The translations under genes were made by a program, and so were the position numbers. Positions 42,626-50,674 of a stretch of DNA of 58,534 bases are shown here, piece after piece (position 1 is the stretch's first letter; each line of letters opens with the position of its first letter). Source of the stretch: CAZQQN01 sp964549595 (GTDB lineage Bacteria > Bacteroidota > Bacteroidia > CAILMK01 > CAYYUA01); assembly GCA_964549595.1 (NCBI GenBank), contig CAZJWK010000008.1:1-58534 (forward strand), in the 5' to 3' direction. The notes under the pieces were generated by a model. That model had not been told where the DNA came from. It did not search any database and was given only the letters and a program-made list of their open reading frames with translations.

Positions 42626-43555
42626 ATGGATTTGACCATTGAAAACCTGACGAAAACCTACGGTACCCAAAAAGCTGTAGATGATCTTTCCTTTAATTTG
42701 AAAACAGGCGAAGTCTTGGGGTTTCTCGGCCCGAATGGTGCAGGCAAAAGCACCACCATGAAAATTATCACTTGCTACATGGCTCCCAGTTTCGGGGACG
42801 TGAAAGCCAATGGAGTCTCTGTTTTCCAGGAACCTGAAGACTTTAAAAAGCAGATTGGCTATTTGCCGGAAAACACCCCTTTGTATCCGGACATGTTCAT
42901 CATTGATTATTTACATTTTGTGGCTCGTTTGCAAGGCTTAACCCAGCAAGAGATCCCCGGAAGGATTGAAAAAATGATTGATTATTGTGGCCTGGGTGAT
43001 GAAAAGTACAAAAAAATAGGGGAATTATCCAAGGGTTATAAACAACGTGTTGGCTTAGCGCAAGCCATGATTCATGATCCTGAGGTATTAATTTTGGATG
43101 AACCCACTACGGGCCTTGATCCCAACCAGATAGTGGAAATCAGGGAATTGATTAAAAATTTGGGTAAGGAGAAAACCATTTTGTTAAGTACCCATATTTT
43201 ACCGGAAGTAGATGCCATTTCGGATAGAATCCTGATCATTAACCAGGGTCAGATTACTGCCGATGGTAGCCCTGAAGAATTGCGACAGCGTGAAAGGGAA
43301 AATGAAATGCTGGTTATACAGGTGGAAGGGGATGGTAATCCAGAGCAAATAAGTGACCATATTGAGCAACTGCCGGAAGTGGAAAATTGCCAATTATTGG
43401 ATACCAATAAAAGCCAATTTCAAATAACCGGGAAAAGTGGAATGAGTGCCAAAAAGCCGATTTTCGATCTTTGCGTCCGGAATAAATGGTATTTATTGGA
43501 AATGCGTGAATTAGAAACCCGTTTAGAGGACGTTTTCAGACAATTAACCCAATAA
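42626..43555 (+). CDS. gldA: Gliding-motility ABC transporter ATP-binding protein GldA
   Basis: The product is 309 residues. Walker A is GPNGAGKST (35-43), the signature is LSKGYKQRVG (about 135), Walker B is VLILDEPTTGLD (about 155) and the switch His is in STHILPE. A C-terminal extension of about 80 residues is typical of GldA. The next genes encode GldF-like and GldG-like proteins in the known order. GldA-GldF-GldG form an ABC complex linked to gliding in Flavobacterium, although its exact role in motility is debated. Confidence 0.92.
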   Translation: MDLTIENLTKTYGTQKAVDDLSFNLKTGEVLGFLGPNGAGKSTTMKIITCYMAPSFGDVKANGVSVFQEPEDFKKQIGYLPENTPLYPDMFIIDYLHFVARLQGLTQQEIPGRIEKMIDYCGLGDEKYKKIGELSKGYKQRVGLAQAMIHDPEVLILDEPTTGLDPNQIVEIRELIKNLGKEKTILLSTHILPEVDAISDRILIINQGQITADGSPEELRQRERENEMLVIQVEGDGNPEQISDHIEQLPEVENCQLLDTNKSQFQITGKSGMSAKKPIFDLCVRNKWYLLEMRELETRLEDVFRQLTQ

Positions 43556-43569
43556 AATAGCAACAAACC

Positions 43570-44295
43570 ATGGCCAACGTATGGATTATCACCAAGCGCG
43601 AGTTACAAGGTTTTTTTGATTCCCTAATGGCCTATATCCTTTTGGTTTTATTTTTAGGGCTTAGCGGATTTTTTACTTGGCTATTCGGCCAAAATATTTT
43701 TGAAATTGATCAAGCCAGCTTAACTGTTTTTTTCAGTGTGGCTTACTGGACTTTGTTTTTCTTCATTCCCACTCTGACTATGCGGATGCTTGCAGAAGAA
43801 AACCGGTCAGGAACCATAGAAATGCTGGCAACAAAGGCCATAAATGATTGGGAAATTGTACTGGGAAAATTTTTGGCTTGCTGGATTTTGGTTTTAATTG
43901 CCCTGGCCTGCACATTACCTTATTATGCTACCGTTGCGAATATTGGCAATATTGATCATGGAGCAACCATTGGAGGTTATATCGGGCTCATCCTGATTAG
44001 TGCGGCTTATACAAGCATTGGGCTTTTTACCAGTAGCTTGACCAATAACCAGATTGTGGCCATTTTATTGGCCCTTTTTGTAGGAATATTTTTTCAATTT
44101 CTATTTGGCCTAATTTCAGATAGTTTGACCGGATGGCTTAGTGATTTTTTTCATTATCTAAACTTTAATACCCATTACAACTCCATTTCCAGAGGAGTAA
44201 TTGATTCTAAAAATATTATTTATCTGCTCACTGTAACTTTTGCCGGTTTATTTACTGCTCAAATCGTGTTATCCAAAAGAAACTGGACCCAATGA
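43570..44295 (+). CDS. gldF: ABC transporter permease GldF
   Basis: The product is 241 residues with six predicted membrane segments. The opening VWIITKRELQGFFDSLMAYI and the middle TLTMRMLAEENRSGTIEMLATKAI are typical of GldF and ABC-2 permeases. It lies 14 bases after gldA and 40 bases before gldG, so it forms the membrane channel of the same ABC complex. Confidence 0.92.
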   Translation: MANVWIITKRELQGFFDSLMAYILLVLFLGLSGFFTWLFGQNIFEIDQASLTVFFSVAYWTLFFFIPTLTMRMLAEENRSGTIEMLATKAINDWEIVLGKFLACWILVLIALACTLPYYATVANIGNIDHGATIGGYIGLILISAAYTSIGLFTSSLTNNQIVAILLALFVGIFFQFLFGLISDSLTGWLSDFFHYLNFNTHYNSISRGVIDSKNIIYLLTVTFAGLFTAQIVLSKRNWTQ

Positions 44296-44335
44296 AAGGA
44301 TTGCAAAACCATTAAAAAGCCAAAAAACTGATTTT

Positions 44336-45862
44336 ATGCAAATAACAAAGAGTCAGTTAATCACCAGAATTTTCCTTGTCTTAGGCATATTAGTCCTGGT
44401 GAACATCATAGCGGCTGAATATCATTATCGTTTGGATTTTACCGCTGACCAACGGTATACCTTGAGTAAGGCTACTAAGAAAATTCTGCGTAATACGGAT
44501 AAGCCGGTCACCGTCAATGCCTATTTTTCAAAAGATCTACCGGCCAGGGTGGCTAAGGCTAAAAGACATTTTAAGGACCTTTTGATAGAGTATAGGAATC
44601 ATGCGGAACAAGATTTCGTGTTTAAATTCATTAATCCAAATAAGGATAAAGAAAGTGAAAGAAAGGCTCAAAAGAAAGGTATTAAGCCTTTTGTATTGGG
44701 CACCCGGAAAAGGGATCAAGTACAGCGTCAAAGGGCTTACATGGGCGCTGTAATTCAAATTGGGAATCAAAGTGAGGTGATTTCCAGGATCAAGCCGGAA
44801 GGACCTGTGGAATACAAGCTTTCATCGAACATTCACAAACTGACCCAATCTGATAAACCTACTATTGCCATTTTTAAAGGACAAGGGGGAATTTCCAAGA
44901 ATAACCTTGGTCAAGCTTTAAAAGATTTGAAAGTCCTTTATAATGTGGAATCTTATGAATTGAAAGCATCTGAGCCCATTCCCTCTAAATTCAGAACCGG
45001 AATAATTGTAAACCCGAAGGATTCTTTTTCAGAAGGTGTTTTAAAAAGATTGGATGATTTCCTGGCTTCCGGCAGTAACCTATTTGTAGCGACTGATTAT
45101 ATTGATGCGAAAGTCAATGAACAGCGTTTATCCTTGCTTCATACCGGTTTAGAAGATTGGTTGGAAAATAAGGGCATCGAAATCAAGGAGAATGTCTTGA
45201 TTGATGCTCAGTGTGGAGCCGTTCAGGTTAGGCGTCAAATAAGGGGTAGGGCAATTAATCAAAGGATAAAATTTCCTTATTTCCCTATAGTGCAGAAATT
45301 TGAAGAACATCCGGTTACCAAAGGAGTTTCTCAGTTATTTTTGCCTTTTTCAGGAACGGTTGACTCCGGTAAAAATAAAAGCCTTAATTTCAATATATTG
45401 GCAAGGTCTTCAAAAAAGTCCGGTACCTTAACCATACCCAACTCGATCAATGTAAATAAAGAATGGAGGGAATCAGATTTTCCCGGTTCTTATTTGCCCG
45501 TAGCCTTATCGGCAGAAGGGCATTTCGGTGGTACTGAAAATGTATCAAGAATGGTTGTCGTGGCCAGTGATAATTTAATTCAGAAACAGGATAAGCAACA
45601 AACCAGAAGAAATCGCCGGAACCGGGTAAGGGAAGGGAATGCAAACTTTTTGGTCAATGCTGTAGATTGGTTATCGGACCAAATGGGGTTAGCAGAATTG
45701 AGGACTCAAGGGGTAGATGCCAGGCCATTGGAGGACTTGTCCGACCAAAACAAAAATTTATTAAAATATGCCAATGCGTTTGCTCCAATTATTTTGATTT
45801 TGGTTGTAGGTGGTATTCGCTTTCAAATTCAACAATCTAAGCGAAAAAGATGGATGAGTTAA
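44336..45862 (+). CDS. gldG: Gliding-motility ABC complex protein GldG
   Basis: The product is 508 residues with an N-terminal membrane anchor (about 10-28) and a C-terminal anchor (about 480-498). Between them lies the GldG/ABC-type auxiliary region: FTADQRYTLSKATKKIL (about 40), VNAYFSKDLPARV, and ILLVATDYI-like segments. The ATG at 44336 is chosen because it starts the anchor; an earlier in-frame codon at 44240 lies inside gldF. It completes the gldA-gldF-gldG set. Confidence 0.9.
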   Translation: MQITKSQLITRIFLVLGILVLVNIIAAEYHYRLDFTADQRYTLSKATKKILRNTDKPVTVNAYFSKDLPARVAKAKRHFKDLLIEYRNHAEQDFVFKFINPNKDKESERKAQKKGIKPFVLGTRKRDQVQRQRAYMGAVIQIGNQSEVISRIKPEGPVEYKLSSNIHKLTQSDKPTIAIFKGQGGISKNNLGQALKDLKVLYNVESYELKASEPIPSKFRTGIIVNPKDSFSEGVLKRLDDFLASGSNLFVATDYIDAKVNEQRLSLLHTGLEDWLENKGIEIKENVLIDAQCGAVQVRRQIRGRAINQRIKFPYFPIVQKFEEHPVTKGVSQLFLPFSGTVDSGKNKSLNFNILARSSKKSGTLTIPNSINVNKEWRESDFPGSYLPVALSAEGHFGGTENVSRMVVVASDNLIQKQDKQQTRRNRRNRVREGNANFLVNAVDWLSDQMGLAELRTQGVDARPLEDLSDQNKNLLKYANAFAPIILILVVGGIRFQIQQSKRKRWMS

Positions 45863-45893
45863 ATTTCTGTTGTTTCACTAAAATCTTTTTTCA

Positions 45894-46568
45894 ATGGCAA
45901 AAAAGCTTTCAAATAAAAACTTACTAATAGCTTTTGTGATTCTGCTTGCTTTGGTTGGTGGCCTAAAATTTTTACAGGACCAAGATCCGGAAGGTACGTT
46001 GAAGGGTAAATTGGTAAAACCTTTAGACTCCGGTGATGTCAGCCGTTTAGAAATTCTTCCTGAATTTGATACCAATAATCAGGTGATTTTGGTAAAAAAA
46101 CAAGGCAATTGGAAACTAAAAAGGGGAGAGGAATTCAAAGCCTTAGATCCTAAACGATTAAAACGGGCTTTAAGTCATTTGTATAAGGAATTGGAAGCTG
46201 ATAGACTTGTAAGCCGTGACAAAAAAGATTGGGCTAAATACAAGGTGGATAGTTCGGGGTCTTTATTGCGAATTTATAAAGACGGCAAATTAAGTGATGA
46301 GTTGGTTTTGGGAAAAATGAATTTTAAAAATAAAAACCAGGCTTCCAATTACGTAAGGAATTTGGATGCAAAATCTGTTTATGCCGTAGAAGCCTATTTG
46401 GATGGTTCTTTGAAAGGTAAACCCGAGGATTGGTTAAAAGGAAAAGGATCTTCTCCCGGTGGTAAAGGAATTTCTCCGAAAATGCGGCAAAAGTTGCAGC
46501 GAAAGAAAATGATGCAGAAAAAACTTAAACAAATGAACAAAGACAGCCTGGCAAAAAACCTTAAATAA
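45894..46568 (+). CDS. DUF4340 domain protein
   Basis: The product is 224 residues with an N-terminal membrane anchor (about 10-26), a DUF4340-type beta-rich domain (about 40-185: VSRLEILPEF, NWKLKRGEEFKALD, YVRNLDAKSVYAVEAYL), and a Lys/Met/Gln-rich C-terminal tail. DUF4340 proteins usually follow GldG-like genes in ABC operons and probably act as an extracytoplasmic partner. It is 31 bases after gldG, likely the same transcript. Confidence 0.82.
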   Translation: MAKKLSNKNLLIAFVILLALVGGLKFLQDQDPEGTLKGKLVKPLDSGDVSRLEILPEFDTNNQVILVKKQGNWKLKRGEEFKALDPKRLKRALSHLYKELEADRLVSRDKKDWAKYKVDSSGSLLRIYKDGKLSDELVLGKMNFKNKNQASNYVRNLDAKSVYAVEAYLDGSLKGKPEDWLKGKGSSPGGKGISPKMRQKLQRKKMMQKKLKQMNKDSLAKNLK

Positions 46569-46610
46569 ATTTTATTGTTAAAATGTTAACCTAAACCAAA
46601 ATAACCTTTA

Positions 46611-47279
46611 ATGTATACCGGTATTTTACACACCCATACCCTTGTCGTGAGCCTTTACCTCATTTTGTTGTTAATTAAGACCATTTTGCTTTTTGCCGGT
46701 AAAAAGGAAAGATTAAGCAAATTCAGGAGCAGCACAAAAGTCCCGGAAATGGTTTTGGCTACCTTATTTTTATTAACCGGGATTTACCTCGGCTTTCAAT
46801 CAGGGGCTATCTATGGCGGTTATTGGTTTATTGTGAAGCTTGTTTTGATTGTGGCTATTATAGTTTTGGGCGTTTTATCCTTTAAAAAGGAGAGCCGAAT
46901 CATGGCTTTAATAAATTTGATCCTTTTTCTTTATGTATTCGGCATATCTGAAACCAAGAGTCTGGATTTTAATGCTGATTACCAGACCTTGTATGGTAAA
47001 AAAGTGAGTGAAAAAAAGGATTGGAACCCCGATTCCGGTGGTTATGACATTAATGCACATGGTAAATTAGTTTACCAGAAAAACTGTGTGGCTTGTCATG
47101 GTGAAAACGGAAAATTGAGAAAAAGTGGTTCAAAAAACCTTCAAAAATCCGAGCTAAGCATTAAGGAGACTTATCATATTGTAAGGAACGGTAAGAATTC
47201 TATGCCGGCATACGAAGAGGCTCTGACTGAACAAGAAATAAAGGCTGTTGCCCATTACGTCCATAAACTCTCGCGATGA
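46611..47279 (+). CDS. SirB-type membrane domain fused to cytochrome c
   Basis: The product is 222 residues. Four predicted membrane segments at about 5-125 resemble the SirB2 family (VVSLYLILLLIKTILLF, VLATLFLLTGIYLGF). A single cytochrome c domain follows at about 143-222 with the heme site CVACHG and the axial Met in NSMPAYEEALTEQEIKAV. The heme domain should face the periplasm. The combination suggests an electron carrier tethered in the inner membrane. It is the last gene of the run starting at 41132 and converges on the MoxR gene. Confidence 0.85.
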   Translation: MYTGILHTHTLVVSLYLILLLIKTILLFAGKKERLSKFRSSTKVPEMVLATLFLLTGIYLGFQSGAIYGGYWFIVKLVLIVAIIVLGVLSFKKESRIMALINLILFLYVFGISETKSLDFNADYQTLYGKKVSEKKDWNPDSGGYDINAHGKLVYQKNCVACHGENGKLRKSGSKNLQKSELSIKETYHIVRNGKNSMPAYEEALTEQEIKAVAHYVHKLSR

Positions 47280-47352
47280 TATTCTGGTTAAACTCCCACA
47301 ACCCCAGTTAATAGAATGCCTTAATTTTAAGTTTATTAGGGTAGGTGCTTTA

Positions 47353-48351
47353 TTAGAATAATCCTCTTATCAACGTTTCAATGGATATGCCTTCAGCCTC
47401 TGCTTTGTAATTTTTCAGCATCCGGTGGCGTAAAACAGGTATGGCTACTTCCTGTACATCTTCAATGTCAGGCGAATATTTACCATTAAGAATAGCGTGG
47501 CATTTGGCCCCTATGGTTAAGAATTGGGAGGCCCTGGGTCCTGCACCCCAAGAAATATATTCTTTAATGTTTTCGTGAGCATATTGGGATTCCGGGCGCG
47601 TAGTATGAACAAGCTTAACCGCATATTCCAGTACATTATCAGGAATAGGAACCCTTCTGACTAAGTTTTGGAAATAAATGATTTCACTATCGTCCATTAT
47701 TTTTTGGACTTCGGTATCCTTTTCAGAAGTGGTATTTTTCACAATCTGTATCTCATCATCGTAAGAAGGGTATTCTAAAATGAGGATAAACATAAAACGG
47801 TCCAGCTGAGCTTCCGGCAGGGGATAGGTTCCTTCTTGCTCAATGGGATTTTGAGTAGCCAAGACAAAAAATGGATCACTAAGTGGATGAAGTTTCCCCC
47901 CGGCCGTTACGCTTTGTTCCTGCATGGATTCAAGGAGGGCTGCCTGGGTTTTTGGCGGGGTTCGATTTATTTCGTCCGCTAAAATGACGTTGGCGAACAA
48001 TGGGCCTTTGACAAACTGGAATTGCTTTTTTTCATCCAAAATTTCGGACCCCGTAATGTCAGATGGCATTAAGTCAGGGGTGAACTGAATACGGCTGAAT
48101 TTTAAGTTAAGCACATCAGCAAGGGTATGGACCAATAATGTTTTTGCTAAGCCTGGCACACCAATTAATAAGCAATGCCCCTTGCAAAGTATTGATATTA
48201 AGACGGACTTGATGATATCGTCCTGACCAATAATTATTTTTTGTATCTCGGATTGTAGGTTATTGTGCCTTTCGTTAAGGTAATCAATGGCCTCTACATC
48301 CGAGTTAAACTGTTTGGATAAGTCTGTAGCTTCTGCTTGCTCTTCTGGCAT
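47353..48351 (-). CDS. MoxR family AAA ATPase
   Basis: The product is 332 residues. Walker A is GVPGLAKT (about 60-67), Walker B is VILADEINRTPPKTQAALLE (about 123), sensor 1 is in VLATQNPIEQEGTYPLPEAQLDRF, and the C-terminal lid is intact. MoxR ATPases act as chaperones that assemble or mature protein complexes. Usually a DUF58 gene follows, but here the next gene is convergent and unrelated. It lies 63 bases after the SurA-like gene on the same strand, so its likely partners are the three foldases upstream. Confidence 0.93.
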   Translation of the reverse strand: MPEEQAEATDLSKQFNSDVEAIDYLNERHNNLQSEIQKIIIGQDDIIKSVLISILCKGHCLLIGVPGLAKTLLVHTLADVLNLKFSRIQFTPDLMPSDITGSEILDEKKQFQFVKGPLFANVILADEINRTPPKTQAALLESMQEQSVTAGGKLHPLSDPFFVLATQNPIEQEGTYPLPEAQLDRFMFILILEYPSYDDEIQIVKNTTSEKDTEVQKIMDDSEIIYFQNLVRRVPIPDNVLEYAVKLVHTTRPESQYAHENIKEYISWGAGPRASQFLTIGAKCHAILNGKYSPDIEDVQEVAIPVLRHRMLKNYKAEAEGISIETLIRGLF

Positions 48352-48414
48352 TATTTAGGCTTTAAATTTTTAAAAACGAAGTGGAAAACAAAACAAATAC
48401 CAAAATTTGTTTAT

Positions 48415-49764
48415 TTACTGCTTCTGCAGGTAAGGCTTAATTCCTTCACAATTGGTATTGGTTGTCTTTAATTTTATATAGGTTTTGTCTGCATATTGTT
48501 TTAACCATTTCCTAAACGCTTCTTTTTTGGCTTTTTGCTCAGCCATTCTTCGAATCCTTGGATAATCCTGCTTAAGGTTCGCCCTATGGGGCGGGGTACG
48601 GCTTTTCAGGTATAAAATGCGGTAGGCATTTTGTATCCCATTATAATTCATAGGAATAGTTTTTGAGATAGAACCCACGTCCAAGGTATCAATATTGAAG
48701 AACATCTCCGAGTTAATTTGCTTCAGGGGGATTTTATTTGACCCAGTTTGCTTATTGACTATCATTCCCCCATTGTTTTTCGTCTGTTCATCCTCGGAAA
48801 ATTTATAGGCCGCTTTTTCAAATGAAATGGAGTCCTTTCTTATCAAGTTTGCAATACTATCTAAAAATTGGCGTGTATTTTCCCGGGCCTTTGGTGTGAT
48901 ATCGGGTTCAATCAATATATGTTTCAGGTGAATTCTATCCCCTTTTCTATCTAAAAGTTTGACTATATGGTAACCTTTTTCGGTTTTTATGACCTCGGAA
49001 ACCTTCCCTTTCTGTAAATTTAACGCCTTGGCGGCCAATTTATCATTAAGGGAGTTTTTGTTTCTCATTCCTAAATCACCACCATTAGTCGCTGAAGATT
49101 CATCGTCAGAATATAGAATGGCCAGGTTATCAAAACTTTCCCCTTCCTCTACAATTCGTTCCCTTAAGCGCTTTATTTTTTTTCTGGCTTTATTTTTGGC
49201 TTTCTGGGTCGGTTTAGGTTTCCTAACAATATGGCCTAACTGAACCTTGGTATTAAAATAGGGAATACTATCCGGAGGTAAATTTCGAAAATATTGTTTG
49301 ACCTCTTTGGGAGATACTTTGACGTCCGAAACGATTTGTTTTTTTGTTTTTTCCGTCAATAGTAACTCTCTGATAGGTTGACGCATTTCTTCCTTTATTT
49401 CCGAAATATTTTTATTGTAGTATTTTTCTAATTTCCTTTTGCTACCAACCTTTTGTTTAAAAAATGCTATACGCCGGTCTAATTCATTTTCTACCCTTTG
49501 GCTTTTCAGGGGCACACTATCGGCTTTGGCTTTTGTAAGTAAAAGCTTTTTCTGAATGGAATTGGCTAAAAGTTTACAAGCCTTTTGTTCTTCATCAATA
49601 CTATCTTTTGGAAAATTGGCAAGTTTTTTTTCAATATCCGACTTGAGAATAATTTCGTTTCCTACAATTGCAATTATTTTATCGGCTACCGGCTTTTGAT
49701 TTTGACCTAAGGCAAAAACCCAAGAAACAATTAAAAACCCGCAAAGCAAATTTTTTTTAATCAT
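48415..49764 (-). CDS. SurA-like periplasmic peptidyl-prolyl isomerase/chaperone
   Basis: The product is about 449 residues. A signal peptide ends VFALGQ. A SurA N-terminal chaperone domain follows (VADKIIAIVGNEIILKSDIEKKL), then two parvulin-type PPIase domains (about 175-275: VQLGHIVRKP, LSDEESSATNGGDLGMRN-like; about 280-390: IHLKHILIEP, NNGGMIVN). Such proteins help fold outer-membrane proteins in the periplasm. Its start overlaps the preceding gene by 8 bases (an alternative ATG at 49779 overlaps by 23). Confidence 0.9.
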   Translation of the reverse strand: MIKKNLLCGFLIVSWVFALGQNQKPVADKIIAIVGNEIILKSDIEKKLANFPKDSIDEEQKACKLLANSIQKKLLLTKAKADSVPLKSQRVENELDRRIAFFKQKVGSKRKLEKYYNKNISEIKEEMRQPIRELLLTEKTKKQIVSDVKVSPKEVKQYFRNLPPDSIPYFNTKVQLGHIVRKPKPTQKAKNKARKKIKRLRERIVEEGESFDNLAILYSDDESSATNGGDLGMRNKNSLNDKLAAKALNLQKGKVSEVIKTEKGYHIVKLLDRKGDRIHLKHILIEPDITPKARENTRQFLDSIANLIRKDSISFEKAAYKFSEDEQTKNNGGMIVNKQTGSNKIPLKQINSEMFFNIDTLDVGSISKTIPMNYNGIQNAYRILYLKSRTPPHRANLKQDYPRIRRMAEQKAKKEAFRKWLKQYADKTYIKLKTTNTNCEGIKPYLQKQ

Positions 49765-50674
49765 ATCGTTTGACGTCATTTTGTTCCAGCCCTTTTTGGA
49801 CCACTTTTTTTTCCATTTTTCGGATTAATTCCATTTTTTTCTTATTCAGAAGGGCGCTTTTTATGGTTCCCCTTTTTAATTGAAAGGGCGCCTTTTCTTT
49901 CTCTTGTTTAAGATCCGTCACATAAATAAAATAATGGGAATTAGAATCTTTAGTTTCAATAACCTCATTTTTTTTAACTTGGTTAAACAATTGGTCACTG
50001 GTTTGTTGAGGCAAGTTAAGTTTTTTACGAATTTTACTATAATAATGCCAATTATTTGCCTTTAAGTTAAATTTTTTTGCGAAACGGCGGCCATATTGGT
50101 AAAGCGAATCCAGGTAAAAGTTTTCGCTCGCTTTAAGCCAGGTTTTAACCTTTTTTTTCCGGGGGGTGTTCAAGGGTAAAATCAAATACCTGCATTTAAT
50201 TACATCCTGTTTAAGTGTAAAGCGCTCATTATGATTGTTGTAAAATTTCATTAATGCGGTTTTGCTGACGCTTGTGTCTAATTTTTTATTAATTAAAGCC
50301 TGTTCATATTCATGGCGTATTAATGACTCGTAATAATTCTGTAAGGCTTTATCCTTTTTTGTTTTGGCTTTGGGGAGGTTATCCAAAGCTTTCTTGAAAA
50401 TGAGTTTTTCTTCAATCCAATTATCAATGAATTTTTCCCTTAATGCAAGACTATCCTGCTTTGAAACCATTGGATTTTTACTGAACATTTCCTTCAGGTC
50501 TTTCTCGTATAGGTACTTATCCTGAACACGGGCAATCACTTTGTTTTCTCCTTTTTCATCATTGGGAGAAAACAGGCCGCAACCGTGTATTACAAACAGG
50601 AATAGTAAGCTGGTAAGGATTTTTAGAAAATTAAAAGGCTTACTCTTTAATAAGCGATTCAAACACTTTATCAT
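49757..50674 (-). CDS. SurA-like lipoprotein foldase
   Basis: The product is 305 residues. The signal peptide ends FVIHGCGLF, a lipobox, so it is likely anchored in a membrane. A SurA-N-like helical domain (about 45-170: VIARVQDKYLYEKDLKEMF) is followed by a region of PPIase-like length that lacks the usual parvulin motifs (HIL, GGDLG), so it may be a chaperone without isomerase activity. It overlaps the genes on both sides by 35 and 8 bases. Confidence 0.78.
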   Translation of the reverse strand: MIKCLNRLLKSKPFNFLKILTSLLFLFVIHGCGLFSPNDEKGENKVIARVQDKYLYEKDLKEMFSKNPMVSKQDSLALREKFIDNWIEEKLIFKKALDNLPKAKTKKDKALQNYYESLIRHEYEQALINKKLDTSVSKTALMKFYNNHNERFTLKQDVIKCRYLILPLNTPRKKKVKTWLKASENFYLDSLYQYGRRFAKKFNLKANNWHYYSKIRKKLNLPQQTSDQLFNQVKKNEVIETKDSNSHYFIYVTDLKQEKEKAPFQLKRGTIKSALLNKKKMELIRKMEKKVVQKGLEQNDVKRYD

